Shown one piece after another: positions 49,532 to 55,892 of a stretch of 55,892 nt of DNA. Each line of letters opens with the position of its first letter. Position 1 is the first letter of the stretch. The translations under genes and the position numbers were made by a program. The DNA lies in NCBI RefSeq assembly GCF_007991215.1, contig NZ_BJXX01000016.1, positions 1-55,892 of the forward strand, given 5' to 3'. The notes beneath the pieces are model-generated. The model made no database searches. It saw nothing but the letters and a program-made list of their open reading frames with translations, and was not told where the DNA came from. The stretch is from Aneurinibacillus danicus. Lineage in GTDB: Bacteria > Bacillota > Bacilli > Aneurinibacillales > Aneurinibacillaceae.

Positions 49532-50758
49532 TTATTCCTCAAGATTCCCTGCCGGTCCGAAGAATTCGAAGTGAATGTTTTCCTGCTCGACTCCCCATTC
49601 TTTAAGCATTCGGTATACAGCTTTCATGAAAGGCACCGGACCACAGAAGTAGAAGTCTGCATCCTTCGATGAAACAATGGACTGAATCCACTCCAGATCA
49701 ATAAAACCTTCTTTGTCATATCGCCGTGCCGCCTTATCTGCCTCGTCCGGACGCTCGTAACATACAAATGCCCGGATATTTTCATGTTGTTCAGCCAGGC
49801 TGGCCACCTGCTCACCCATAGCGTGATAACGTCCGTTAATGGCCGCGTGAATAAATGTTATGTCTCTTTCCGGTTGCGTCTCAGCAAGCGTATTCAGCAT
49901 GCTTACCATCGGAGTTAATCCGACTCCGCCGCTAATGAGGACGACAGGTATCTCCTTATCTGTATCGAGTACGAAATCACCCGCCGGCACACTCAGAAGC
50001 AGGGTATCCCCTTCTCCTACCCGTGCATGAAGGTAGTTCGATACAATGCCTTCCGCTTTGCTTTCGTCTCCGGGTTCGCGTTTTACACTGATGCGGTAAT
50101 AGTCTTTGCCCGGTGAATCGGACAGGCTGTACTGACGGATATGCGTATACTTCTCTCCCGGAATACTCACTTTTACACTCACATATTGACCCGGCTTAAA
50201 TGATGCAATTAAGCCTTTGTCTGCGGGTTTTAGATAAAACGAAGTAATGACTTCGCTCTCTTTTACTTTCCTATCTACGATAAACTCACGGAATCCCTTC
50301 CAGCCGCCTGGCCGTCTTTCCGCTTCTTCATACATTTCCGCTTCTATGCTGATAAATACATCGGCGATAATGCCATATGCTTCGCCCCAGGCCGTCATAA
50401 TTTCGTCCGTGGCCGCATCCCCCAATACCTCTTTAATCGCCTGCAACAGATTCTCGCCGACAATCGGATAATGTTCTGGCTTTATCCCCAGGCTCCGGTG
50501 TTTATGAGCGATTTGTTTGACGGCAGGCAAAATTTCCTCCAGGTTATCGATATGCAGGGCGGCAGCATATACGGCGTTCGCCAGCGCTTTCTGCTGTCGG
50601 CCCTTTTTTTGATTTACATGGTTAAAGATATTGAGCAGTTCCGGATGGCGTGAGAGCATCCGTTGATAAAAGTGCGTGGTAATTGCTTCACCGTATGTTT
50701 CTAATACAGGCACCGTTGATTTGATAATCTCTTTCGTTTGTGTGCTTAACATCGTCAT
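49532..50758 (-). CDS. hmp: flavohaemoglobin (nitric oxide dioxygenase)
   Basis: A 408-residue NO-detoxifying enzyme. Globin domain (about 1-140) with the proximal haem histidine region IAHKHRSLGIKPEHYPIVGENLL; FAD-binding domain with RQYSLSDSP; NAD-binding domain with ISGGVGLTPMVSMLN and FYFCGPVPFMK. It turns NO and O2 into nitrate with NAD(P)H. It lies inside the otherwise conserved rnr-smpB block and is bounded by repeats on both sides. Controlled by an FNR-type box. Confidence 0.96.
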   Translation of the reverse strand: MTMLSTQTKEIIKSTVPVLETYGEAITTHFYQRMLSRHPELLNIFNHVNQKKGRQQKALANAVYAAALHIDNLEEILPAVKQIAHKHRSLGIKPEHYPIVGENLLQAIKEVLGDAATDEIMTAWGEAYGIIADVFISIEAEMYEEAERRPGGWKGFREFIVDRKVKESEVITSFYLKPADKGLIASFKPGQYVSVKVSIPGEKYTHIRQYSLSDSPGKDYYRISVKREPGDESKAEGIVSNYLHARVGEGDTLLLSVPAGDFVLDTDKEIPVVLISGGVGLTPMVSMLNTLAETQPERDITFIHAAINGRYHAMGEQVASLAEQHENIRAFVCYERPDEADKAARRYDKEGFIDLEWIQSIVSSKDADFYFCGPVPFMKAVYRMLKEWGVEQENIHFEFFGPAGNLEE

Positions 50759-50781
50759 CTATCTCCCACTGTTTCATTTTC

Positions 50782-50797
50782 TGTTAAAGCTTTAACA
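50782..50797. promoter_or_regulatory. palindrome in the hmp leader
   Basis: TGTTAAAGCTTTAACA is a perfect 16-bp palindrome just downstream of the predicted transcription start and 24 bp before the start codon. A repressor site such as NsrR or another NO/redox regulator is possible; identity unknown. Confidence 0.45.
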
Positions 50798-50811
50798 TTA
50801 TTTATACATTT

Positions 50812-50854
50812 ATTATAGTTATAATAATCAAAACAGAATGTGATCATGATCACA
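50812..50854 (-). promoter_or_regulatory. hmp promoter with FNR/CRP-type box
   Basis: TGTGATCATGATCACA (50839-50854) is a perfect TGTGA-N6-TCACA site. The TATAAT at 50817-50812 on the minus strand puts the box centre at about -41.5, the class II activator position used by FNR. This suggests activation under oxygen limitation. Confidence 0.75.
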
Positions 50855-50873
50855 CACTTTGTGGCAAGAAATT

Positions 50874-51071
50874 GAAAAAAACTCGCGGGCGATGCCGCTC
50901 GTCCTTTTTCCTCAAAGAAGCCAAACAGCCGCTTTGTGTCGCTCCGGTCGGACCGACAAAACATCCGGGTCGTTCAGGGAGGGAGACAGTTGCCGGTCTT
51001 TGTCTCCCTCCGCGTCACACGCTCCACAAGGAAAAAGGAACGTTTGGCACACGCCTCGCGAGTTTTTTCTC
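50874..51071. repeat. dispersed repeat R1, copy 4 (longest form)
   Basis: Ends AAAAAAACTCGCGGGCG and CGCGAGTTTTTTCTC. The left interior equals copy 1 (CCGCTCGTCCTTTTTCCTC, AAAGAAGCCAAACAGCCGC) and the right interior equals copy 3 (GTTGCCGGTCTTTGTCTCCC), with a central part (about 50946-50990) unique to this copy. Confidence 0.85.
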
Positions 51072-51137
51072 GCTTACAATAGAGGGAAAGTATATTTTGC
51101 TTTATCACTGTAAAGCGAAATATACTTTCCTATACCA
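51072..51137. repeat. repeat R2, copy 2
   Basis: Arms GGAAAGTATATTT and AAATATACTTTCC with inner CTTTA/TAAAG pairing, nearly identical to 43678-43744 and again joined to the right end of R1. Confidence 0.8.
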
Positions 51138-51138
51138 T

Positions 51139-51188
51139 GAAAAAAGCGCATGGCAGCCTGCCCGTTGCAGGTGTTCGCCATACGCTTT
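51139..51188 (-). terminator. terminator of rnr
   Basis: Minus strand AAAGCGTATGGC and GCCATGCGCTTTTTT, 8 bp past the rnr stop; the long interior also pairs (CCTGCAACGGGCAGG). Confidence 0.85.
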
Positions 51189-51195
51189 CTCTTCG

Positions 51196-53517
51196 TTATT
51201 TCTTCTTTTTCTTCTTTACCGACTTCGGTACGCTGTTTTTCTTCTTTTTCTTCTTTTCGACAACTTCCATCCAGAACGGGTTGTCCTTGCCTTTGGCCGG
51301 CTTTCCTTTGCCGCGCGGCTTGCGCTCACTCCTCTGCACCGGAATGACCTTGGCTTTGCGCCCTTCACCGCGCCCCGGAGCTTTGCTGCGCTTCAATCCC
51401 ACTACTTCAAAGTCAATCGTGTGCTCATCCACATCCACCTTGACGACTTTGACGCGCACCTCGTCTCCAATGCGGAACATGCGGCCTGTCCGCTGGCCAA
51501 TGAGCGCATACTGGTTCTCGTGGAAATCGTAGTAATCGTCCGTCAGGTAACTGATATGCACCATGCCTTCAATCGTGTTCGGCAGCTCGACAAACATACC
51601 GAACGAAGCAACGCTGCTGACGATCCCATCGAACTCTTCATCCATATGCTGCAGCATATATTCCGCTTTCTTCAAATCGTCCGTTTCCCGCTCTGCATCT
51701 ACCGCATTACGCTCACGTTCCGATGAATGCTCGGCCACATGCGGCATTTTGGCATACCACTCTTCAATCCGGGCCGGCGTGAATCCACCGGGCTTCAATG
51801 ATTCGCGAATCATCCGATGTACAATCAGGTCCGGATAGCGGCGAATCGGAGATGTGAAATGTGTATAATACTCGGCTGCCAGACCGAAGTGGCCGTGGTT
51901 TTCCGCATCGTATTTCGCCTGCTTCATCGAACGCAGCATCACTTTGGAGATGACCGTCTCTTCCGGTGTATCTTTCGCTTGCTCAAGCAGCGCTTGCAGT
52001 GTACGCGGATGAATGTTATTTGCTTTGCCTCGTACAAAGTAACCGAAATTGGTTACGAATTCGAGAAATGTCTGCAGTCGATCACCATCCGGATCTTCGT
52101 GAATCCGGTAGATGAACGGCACATTCATCCAGTAGAAGTGCTCCGCTACCGTTTCGTTGGCTTTCAGCATGAATTCTTCGATAATCCGTTCCGCAATGGT
52201 CCGATCGCGCATCCGCACTTCCGTGGGATTGCCCTCCGCGTCGACCAGGATCTTGGCTTCGCCGAAGTCGAAATCAATCGCGCCGCGCTCCATACGGAAG
52301 CGACGCAGGCGAAGCGCCAGCTCCTTCATCGCTTCAAAATGCGGTACCAGGTCTCTGTAGCGCTCTTTCAATTCTTTGTCGTCTTCTTCAAGAATTCTGT
52401 ACACATCAGAATACGTCATCCGCTCGTTGGTGCGAATTACGCTTTCATAGATTTCATGGTTAACGACATTGCCTTCATCGTCAATTTCCATATCGCACGT
52501 AAGCGTCAGACGGTCCACCTTCGGATTCAAGCTGCAAATGCCGTTCGACAGGCGGTGCGGCAGCATGGGAATCACCCGATCCACCAGATACACGCTCGTA
52601 CCGCGGCGGAAGGCTTCCATATCCAGTTCAGAGTTTTCCTTGACGTAATAGCTTACGTCGGCGATATGAACACCCAGCCGGTAATTTCCGTTCTCCAGCG
52701 TCTCAATCGATACCGCATCATCAAGGTCTTTGGCATCGGCGCCGTCAATGGTCACCATAACCCGATCGCGCAAATCTCGCCGTCCTTGAATTTCTTCTTC
52801 GCTAATCGTATCCGGTACAGCTTCCGCCTCACGCATGACTTCTTCCGGGAAAGTCTCCGGGAGACCGTATTTGCGGATAATGGACAAAATATCGACACCC
52901 GGGTCATTCTTGTGTCCGAGAATTTCAACAACTTTTCCTTCAGGATTGCCCCGGCTTGTCTCCGGATAGCGCACAATTTCAACGACCACTTTGTGCCCGT
53001 CGACGGCTCCCATAGATTCACCTTTCGGAATGAAGATGTCCTTCGTAATCCGCTTATCGTCGGTAATGACGAACCCGTAATGCTTCTCATCCTGATATGT
53101 TCCGACAATTGTCTGGTTCGCACGTTCTACAATCCGTACGATTTCGCCTTCCAGGCGCGGACCGCGCGCATTCCGGTTCAGGCGCGCCAGCACGATATCC
53201 TGGTTCATTGCCCCGTTCATATCATTGGCATGAATATAAATATCCGGTGTTCCTTCTTCATCGGGCAGCACAAATCCAAAACCTTTGGCATGCGCCTGCA
53301 GGCGTCCGCGGATCAAATTCATTTTCTCCGGCACGCCGTAGCGGTTGGTGCGTGTACGGATAATCTGTCCCGTATTTTCCAAATGATTGAGAATCTTAAC
53401 AAATTCTTTAAATTCAGCGGCCGACTCAATCTCGAACGCTTCTTCGAGTTCTTTTACCGTCATGGGACGACTCGCTTGCTCTCGCATAAAACGTAAAATA
53501 TCTGCTTCTGTTGCCAC
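51196..53517 (-). CDS. rnr: ribonuclease R
   Basis: A 773-residue 3'-5' exoribonuclease for structured RNA. N-terminal helix-turn-helix (residues 1-70), cold-shock OB domains, the RNB catalytic domain with [16 protein letters not shown] (metal-binding aspartates) and [27 protein letters not shown], an S1 domain ([17 protein letters not shown]), and a lysine-rich tail ([20 protein letters not shown]). It also matures and works with tmRNA. Ribosome binding site GGAGAGGGCGG. Confidence 0.96.
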   Translation of the reverse strand: MATEADILRFMREQASRPMTVKELEEAFEIESAAEFKEFVKILNHLENTGQIIRTRTNRYGVPEKMNLIRGRLQAHAKGFGFVLPDEEGTPDIYIHANDMNGAMNQDIVLARLNRNARGPRLEGEIVRIVERANQTIVGTYQDEKHYGFVITDDKRITKDIFIPKGESMGAVDGHKVVVEIVRYPETSRGNPEGKVVEILGHKNDPGVDILSIIRKYGLPETFPEEVMREAEAVPDTISEEEIQGRRDLRDRVMVTIDGADAKDLDDAVSIETLENGNYRLGVHIADVSYYVKENSELDMEAFRRGTSVYLVDRVIPMLPHRLSNGICSLNPKVDRLTLTCDMEIDDEGNVVNHEIYESVIRTNERMTYSDVYRILEEDDKELKERYRDLVPHFEAMKELALRLRRFRMERGAIDFDFGEAKILVDAEGNPTEVRMRDRTIAERIIEEFMLKANETVAEHFYWMNVPFIYRIHEDPDGDRLQTFLEFVTNFGYFVRGKANNIHPRTLQALLEQAKDTPEETVISKVMLRSMKQAKYDAENHGHFGLAAEYYTHFTSPIRRYPDLIVHRMIRESLKPGGFTPARIEEWYAKMPHVAEHSSERERNAVDAERETDDLKKAEYMLQHMDEEFDGIVSSVASFGMFVELPNTIEGMVHISYLTDDYYDFHENQYALIGQRTGRMFRIGDEVRVKVVKVDVDEHTIDFEVVGLKRSKAPGRGEGRKAKVIPVQRSERKPRGKGKPAKGKDNPFWMEVVEKKKKKKNSVPKSVKKKKKK

Positions 53518-53555
53518 ATCCGCCCTCTCCTTTGCTTGAAATCTATACGACTTTT

Positions 53556-54308
53556 CTATACTTTATCAAGAATCTTTTCCAGAAAATCAGCCGCATCGCG
53601 AAAAACATGCTCCCGTTCTTTATCCAGCGTAATGATATGTCCGGATTTATGGTATTGTTTCATTTCTTTATAGTGTGAACCAATATGCGAATAAATATAA
53701 TCTCCACTGGAAGGTGCCACCGTTTCGTCAATGGTGGACTGAACGATCAGCGCCGGAGTCGTGACCTGCGCCAGCTCTTTTTTCGTTAAATTGATAAACT
53801 GCCAAAGACTGGCGATGCAGGCGACCGGTGTACGTTCATACGGGAACATCTCAGATTCAATGTGCGCTTCTTTTTTGCCGGAACGGGGTATGTACGGACG
53901 GGCATAATGCACATATTTGGCCCAGCGGATTCGTTTATCCCGCACGTCTACAGGTGTATTCAGCAGAATGAGCGCGGCGGGAGAACGATGACAGGCAAGA
54001 CGCAGCGCAAGCAGCCCCCCCATGGAAAGCCCGGACGCCACAATCTGTTCACAGCCTTCCCCGATCAGGCGATCATATCCATTCAGGGCACTCTGCCACC
54101 AATCCGGCCAGCGCGTTCGAGCCATCGCCTCCGGCGTCGTACCGTGCCCGGCAAGCAGCGGCGCATGAACGGTAAACCCGAGCTTATGAAAAAACCGGCC
54201 CATCGGCTGCATCTCAGCCGTGCTGCCGGTAAATCCATGAAGCAAAAGCAAGCCTATTTTTCCACCCGGATAAAAAAACGTCTCAGGGGAGCGGGGTTTA
54301 GCTTTCAT
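53556..54308 (-). CDS. carboxylesterase, alpha/beta hydrolase (Est30-like) 1
   Basis: About 250 residues. Oxyanion motif [13 protein letters not shown], nucleophile elbow [10 protein letters not shown] (Ser), and C-terminal DETVAP (Asp) and KSGHIITLD (His) complete the triad. Similar to the thermophilic Bacillus carboxylesterase Est30. The start at 54308 follows GGAGAGATGCCTC and overlaps the end of the second esterase gene by 11 bp. In Bacillales such an esterase (yvaK) usually lies between secG and rnr. Confidence 0.9.
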   Translation of the reverse strand: MKAKPRSPETFFYPGGKIGLLLLHGFTGSTAEMQPMGRFFHKLGFTVHAPLLAGHGTTPEAMARTRWPDWWQSALNGYDRLIGEGCEQIVASGLSMGGLLALRLACHRSPAALILLNTPVDVRDKRIRWAKYVHYARPYIPRSGKKEAHIESEMFPYERTPVACIASLWQFINLTKKELAQVTTPALIVQSTIDETVAPSSGDYIYSHIGSHYKEMKQYHKSGHIITLDKEREHVFRDAADFLEKILDKV

Positions 54309-55023
54309 GAGGCATCTCTCCTTTGCGTTCGCCATGCGCAGGATCGAGAAATTCGTCAATCAGCGCAAGCAATTGCCCCTGCTCACAATCATGACAGATA
54401 ATATGTTTCGATTCAGGAAGAATATGCAGGTATTTTTCTGCCGAACGAATCGTCCGATAGATATGCTCTGCGCTGCGCGGCTCCACCAGATCATCCCTGC
54501 CCCCCTGAATGATAAGTGTGGGAGCCGTCACCTTCGGCAATTCCTGCTTTAATATTTTGACCAGGTGTCGAAAATGAATCACTGCGCGCGGCGGTGTAGT
54601 CTTCGCCTTGTTTACATAGCGCCGGTACGCTTCCCTGGCGTCGCTGGCCGATGTGAAATGCTTCTTGATAATGGTAGCCGCGTCTTTAAACAGTTGGCGG
54701 GGATTGATGTAATATAGACTGGCACTCAACAGTACCAGCTTATCAATCGGATAGCGGGCAGACAGATGGGCCGCAATCAACCCTCCCATAGAGAATCCAA
54801 TCACATGGACGCGTTCACACGTAAGCAGCATATCCTGGAGCACTTCTTCCGCTGAACGCACCCAGTCCTGCCACGTAACCTGGTTCAGGGAGAGAGCATG
54901 TCCTTCGTGTCCGGCAAGCACAGGGGATTCGATTCGCCATCCCCTATCCGCGAAATGCCTGGCAACTGGCTCCACTTCGTACGGACTTCCGGTAAACCCG
55001 TGAATCAACAAGCAACCGATCAT
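54298..55023 (-). CDS. carboxylesterase, alpha/beta hydrolase (Est30-like) 2
   Basis: About 241 residues, a diverged tandem paralogue of the gene at 53556-54308: CLLIHGFTGSPYEVEPV, VIGFSMGGLIAAHL (Ser), GGRDDLVEP (Asp), ESKHIICHD (His). The open frame starts at 55065, but AAGGGACGATGT before the ATG at 55023 fits better and starts the protein close to its first beta strand. Overlap of 11 bp with the first esterase implies coupled translation. Substrates unknown. Confidence 0.87.
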   Translation of the reverse strand: MIGCLLIHGFTGSPYEVEPVARHFADRGWRIESPVLAGHEGHALSLNQVTWQDWVRSAEEVLQDMLLTCERVHVIGFSMGGLIAAHLSARYPIDKLVLLSASLYYINPRQLFKDAATIIKKHFTSASDAREAYRRYVNKAKTTPPRAVIHFRHLVKILKQELPKVTAPTLIIQGGRDDLVEPRSAEHIYRTIRSAEKYLHILPESKHIICHDCEQGQLLALIDEFLDPAHGERKGEMPHES

Positions 55024-55049
55024 ACACATCGTCCCTTCATCAAGATACA

Positions 55050-55078
55050 GAAAAACAGCAAGCATTCCACTTGCTGTT
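55050..55078 (-). terminator. terminator after secG
   Basis: Minus strand AACAGCAAG and CTTGCTGTT followed by TTTCTG; it lies between secG and the esterases and overlaps the region just upstream of the preferred esterase start. Confidence 0.75.
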
Positions 55079-55114
55079 CAGACCTATGCTCAGGTTATCA
55101 ATATATGAGGCCGA

Positions 55115-55348
55115 CTAGCGCAGAAAATACGCAACGGCAATAGATAATACCATAAATAATGTTGCCAGGATAACGGTTAGCTTATTCAACAGGGCGTCAA
55201 TGCCCCGCGCTTTCGCTTTCCCTATGATTTGCTCGGCACCGCCTGCAATCGATCCGGAAAGACCCGCGCTTTTGCCGGATTGAAGCAGCACCACCCCGAT
55301 AAGCAAAATCGAAACAATTACAAGTAAAATTTTTAAAAATACCGCCAT
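55115..55348 (-). CDS. secG: preprotein translocase subunit SecG
   Basis: A 77-residue SecYEG accessory subunit. Two membrane helices (residues about 4-22 and 55-75) flank the conserved cytosolic loop LQSGKSAGLSGSIAGGAEQIIGK. Ribosome binding site GGGGAGGCAGAAG. Genes around it follow the standard secG-esterase-rnr-smpB-ssrA order. Confidence 0.95.
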   Translation of the reverse strand: MAVFLKILLVIVSILLIGVVLLQSGKSAGLSGSIAGGAEQIIGKAKARGIDALLNKLTVILATLFMVLSIAVAYFLR

Positions 55349-55406
55349 TCTTCTGCCTCCCCAAAACGGAGCGTTCCATTTTTATTATTTGCCATTTTCT
55401 AATGTA

Positions 55407-55859
55407 TCATAAAGGACGGCCATCTTCAAGACTCGCCCGATCATGCTCCCGGCAGCTTTGACAGATGCCTTCTAGAATGACCTTTGACTCCAATGGAGAA
55501 AACGCGGCTTTTATGTCAGGGTCCAGATCGACAGAGATCTTGTCCGGCTCTATATCCACAAGCTTGTCACATTTCATGCAGTGAAAGTGATGGTGCGGCT
55601 TTTCCGTGATTTCAAAACGCGAACGCTCGTCCTGATAGTGCTCATGTACCACACCCAGCTCTTTCAAAGACTTTAACGTGTTATACACCGTTGTGAATGA
55701 CAGGGTCGGAAAGTCATCCTGCATGAAATGATAAATTTCTTCGGCTGTCGGATGGTCCAGGCGCATGAGCACGTTGATGATGGCCAGTCGCTGTACGGTT
55801 ACACGTCCACCCCGTTCTTTAATTCGGGCCATGACTGTATCAATGATATTTCCGTCCAT
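55407..55859 (-). CDS. Fur-family transcriptional regulator (PerR/Fur type)
   Basis: A 150-residue metal-dependent repressor. Winged helix with RVTVQRLAIINVLMRLDHPTAEEIYHFM and LSFTTVYNTLKSLKELGVV; then RFEITEKPHHHFHCMKC with regulatory histidines, and the second structural zinc pair in GICQSC. The residue after RF is Glu, as in Fur/Zur, where PerR has Asp, so peroxide sensing is uncertain. Ribosome binding site AAAGGAGGGGCGGACA. It may or may not be the regulator of the Fur boxes in this window. Confidence 0.9.
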   Translation of the reverse strand: MDGNIIDTVMARIKERGGRVTVQRLAIINVLMRLDHPTAEEIYHFMQDDFPTLSFTTVYNTLKSLKELGVVHEHYQDERSRFEITEKPHHHFHCMKCDKLVDIEPDKISVDLDPDIKAAFSPLESKVILEGICQSCREHDRASLEDGRPL

Positions 55860-55876
55860 TGTCCGCCCCTCCTTTA

Positions 55877-55892
55877 TTTTTCTGTGAAAATC
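55877..55892. repeat. edge of dispersed repeat R4 at window end
   Basis: TTTTTCTGTGAAAATC matches the outer edge of the R4 block at about 40131-40147 and, in reverse, 49470-49484. Confidence 0.5.

Noticed and set aside
48547-49605. 352-codon plus-strand open frame over the ssrA/smpB region
   Set aside because: Runs antisense to the tmRNA 5' end and smpB and through repeats; no family features.
51817-53496. 559-codon plus-strand open frame opposite rnr
   Set aside because: Mirror of the highly conserved RNase R gene; composition is a reverse-complement shadow, with no ribosome binding site or recognisable domain.
54298-55065. longer start of the second esterase at 55065
   Set aside because: That start overlaps the secG terminator hairpin and lacks a ribosome binding site; the ATG at 55023 has AAGGGA and begins near the first fold element.

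Overview
The window reads as chromosomal DNA of a spore-forming, low-to-mid GC Firmicute of the order Bacillales, probably Aneurinibacillus/Brevibacillus-like. That placement is inferred from protein style, a Spo0M homologue, Shine-Dalgarno strength and the conserved order secG - esterase - rnr - smpB - ssrA at the right end. No rRNA, tRNA, CRISPR array, transposase or intact prophage is seen. Both ends of the window fall in dispersed repeats found elsewhere inside it, so it may be a whole assembly contig broken at repeats.

Layout. 0-11 kb: a PilZ protein, an ACT-domain malic enzyme, the dapH-dapL lysine/DAP pair, an acyl-CoA dehydrogenase flanked on both sides by relic tails of AMP-forming acyl-CoA ligases, an OmpR-type two-component system converging on a YedZ-like/ApbE/acidic-protein cluster, a nitroreductase and a DCC thiol oxidoreductase. 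11.8-21.5 kb: a complete seven-gene hydroxamate-citrate siderophore operon in rhizobactin/schizokinen order (aminotransferase, decarboxylase, IucA-type synthetase, acetyltransferase, N-hydroxylase, MFS exporter, IucC-type synthetase) behind three Fur-like boxes. 21.8-28.2 kb: two CNNM/CorC (TlyC) paralogues, one lacking its transmembrane transport domain, around a chromosomal ParM/ParR-like segregation pair, a nuclease lipoprotein and an MFS transporter. 28.5-36.3 kb, by eye more AT-rich: a YitT protein, a KhtTU-type K+/H+ antiporter with a homopolymer frameshift, an AbrB-like regulator, a yclNOPQ petrobactin-type uptake operon and a MarR regulator with a duplicated operator. 36.4-39.7 kb: a merR-spo0M-ecsC-htpX envelope cluster. 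40.2-44.1 kb: class I ribonucleotide reductase nrdAB under two NrdR boxes and a cobalamin riboswitch. 44.3-48.1 kb: a DJ-1/PfpI-like membrane protein, a small membrane protein, a group II intron relic, a B12-binding radical SAM enzyme and an RDD relic. 48.2-55.9 kb: tmRNA, SmpB, flavohaemoglobin, RNase R, two tandem esterases, SecG and a Fur-family regulator.

How it fits together. Iron is the dominant theme (siderophore synthesis, a second siderophore uptake system, several Fur boxes). Redox and nitrosative control is the second (nitroreductase with a palindromic operator, Hmp behind an FNR-type box placed at about -41.5, B12- and NrdR-controlled ribonucleotide reductase). The most unusual features are the modular dispersed repeats (R1, R2, R3/R4), which sit at gene ends, inside the nrdAB leader and on both sides of hmp; the ParR-like gene whose DNA-binding beta-strand sequence is tandemly repeated at its own N-terminus; the merR-spo0M-ecsC-htpX cluster; and several gene relics recognisable only by short conserved C- or N-terminal motifs.
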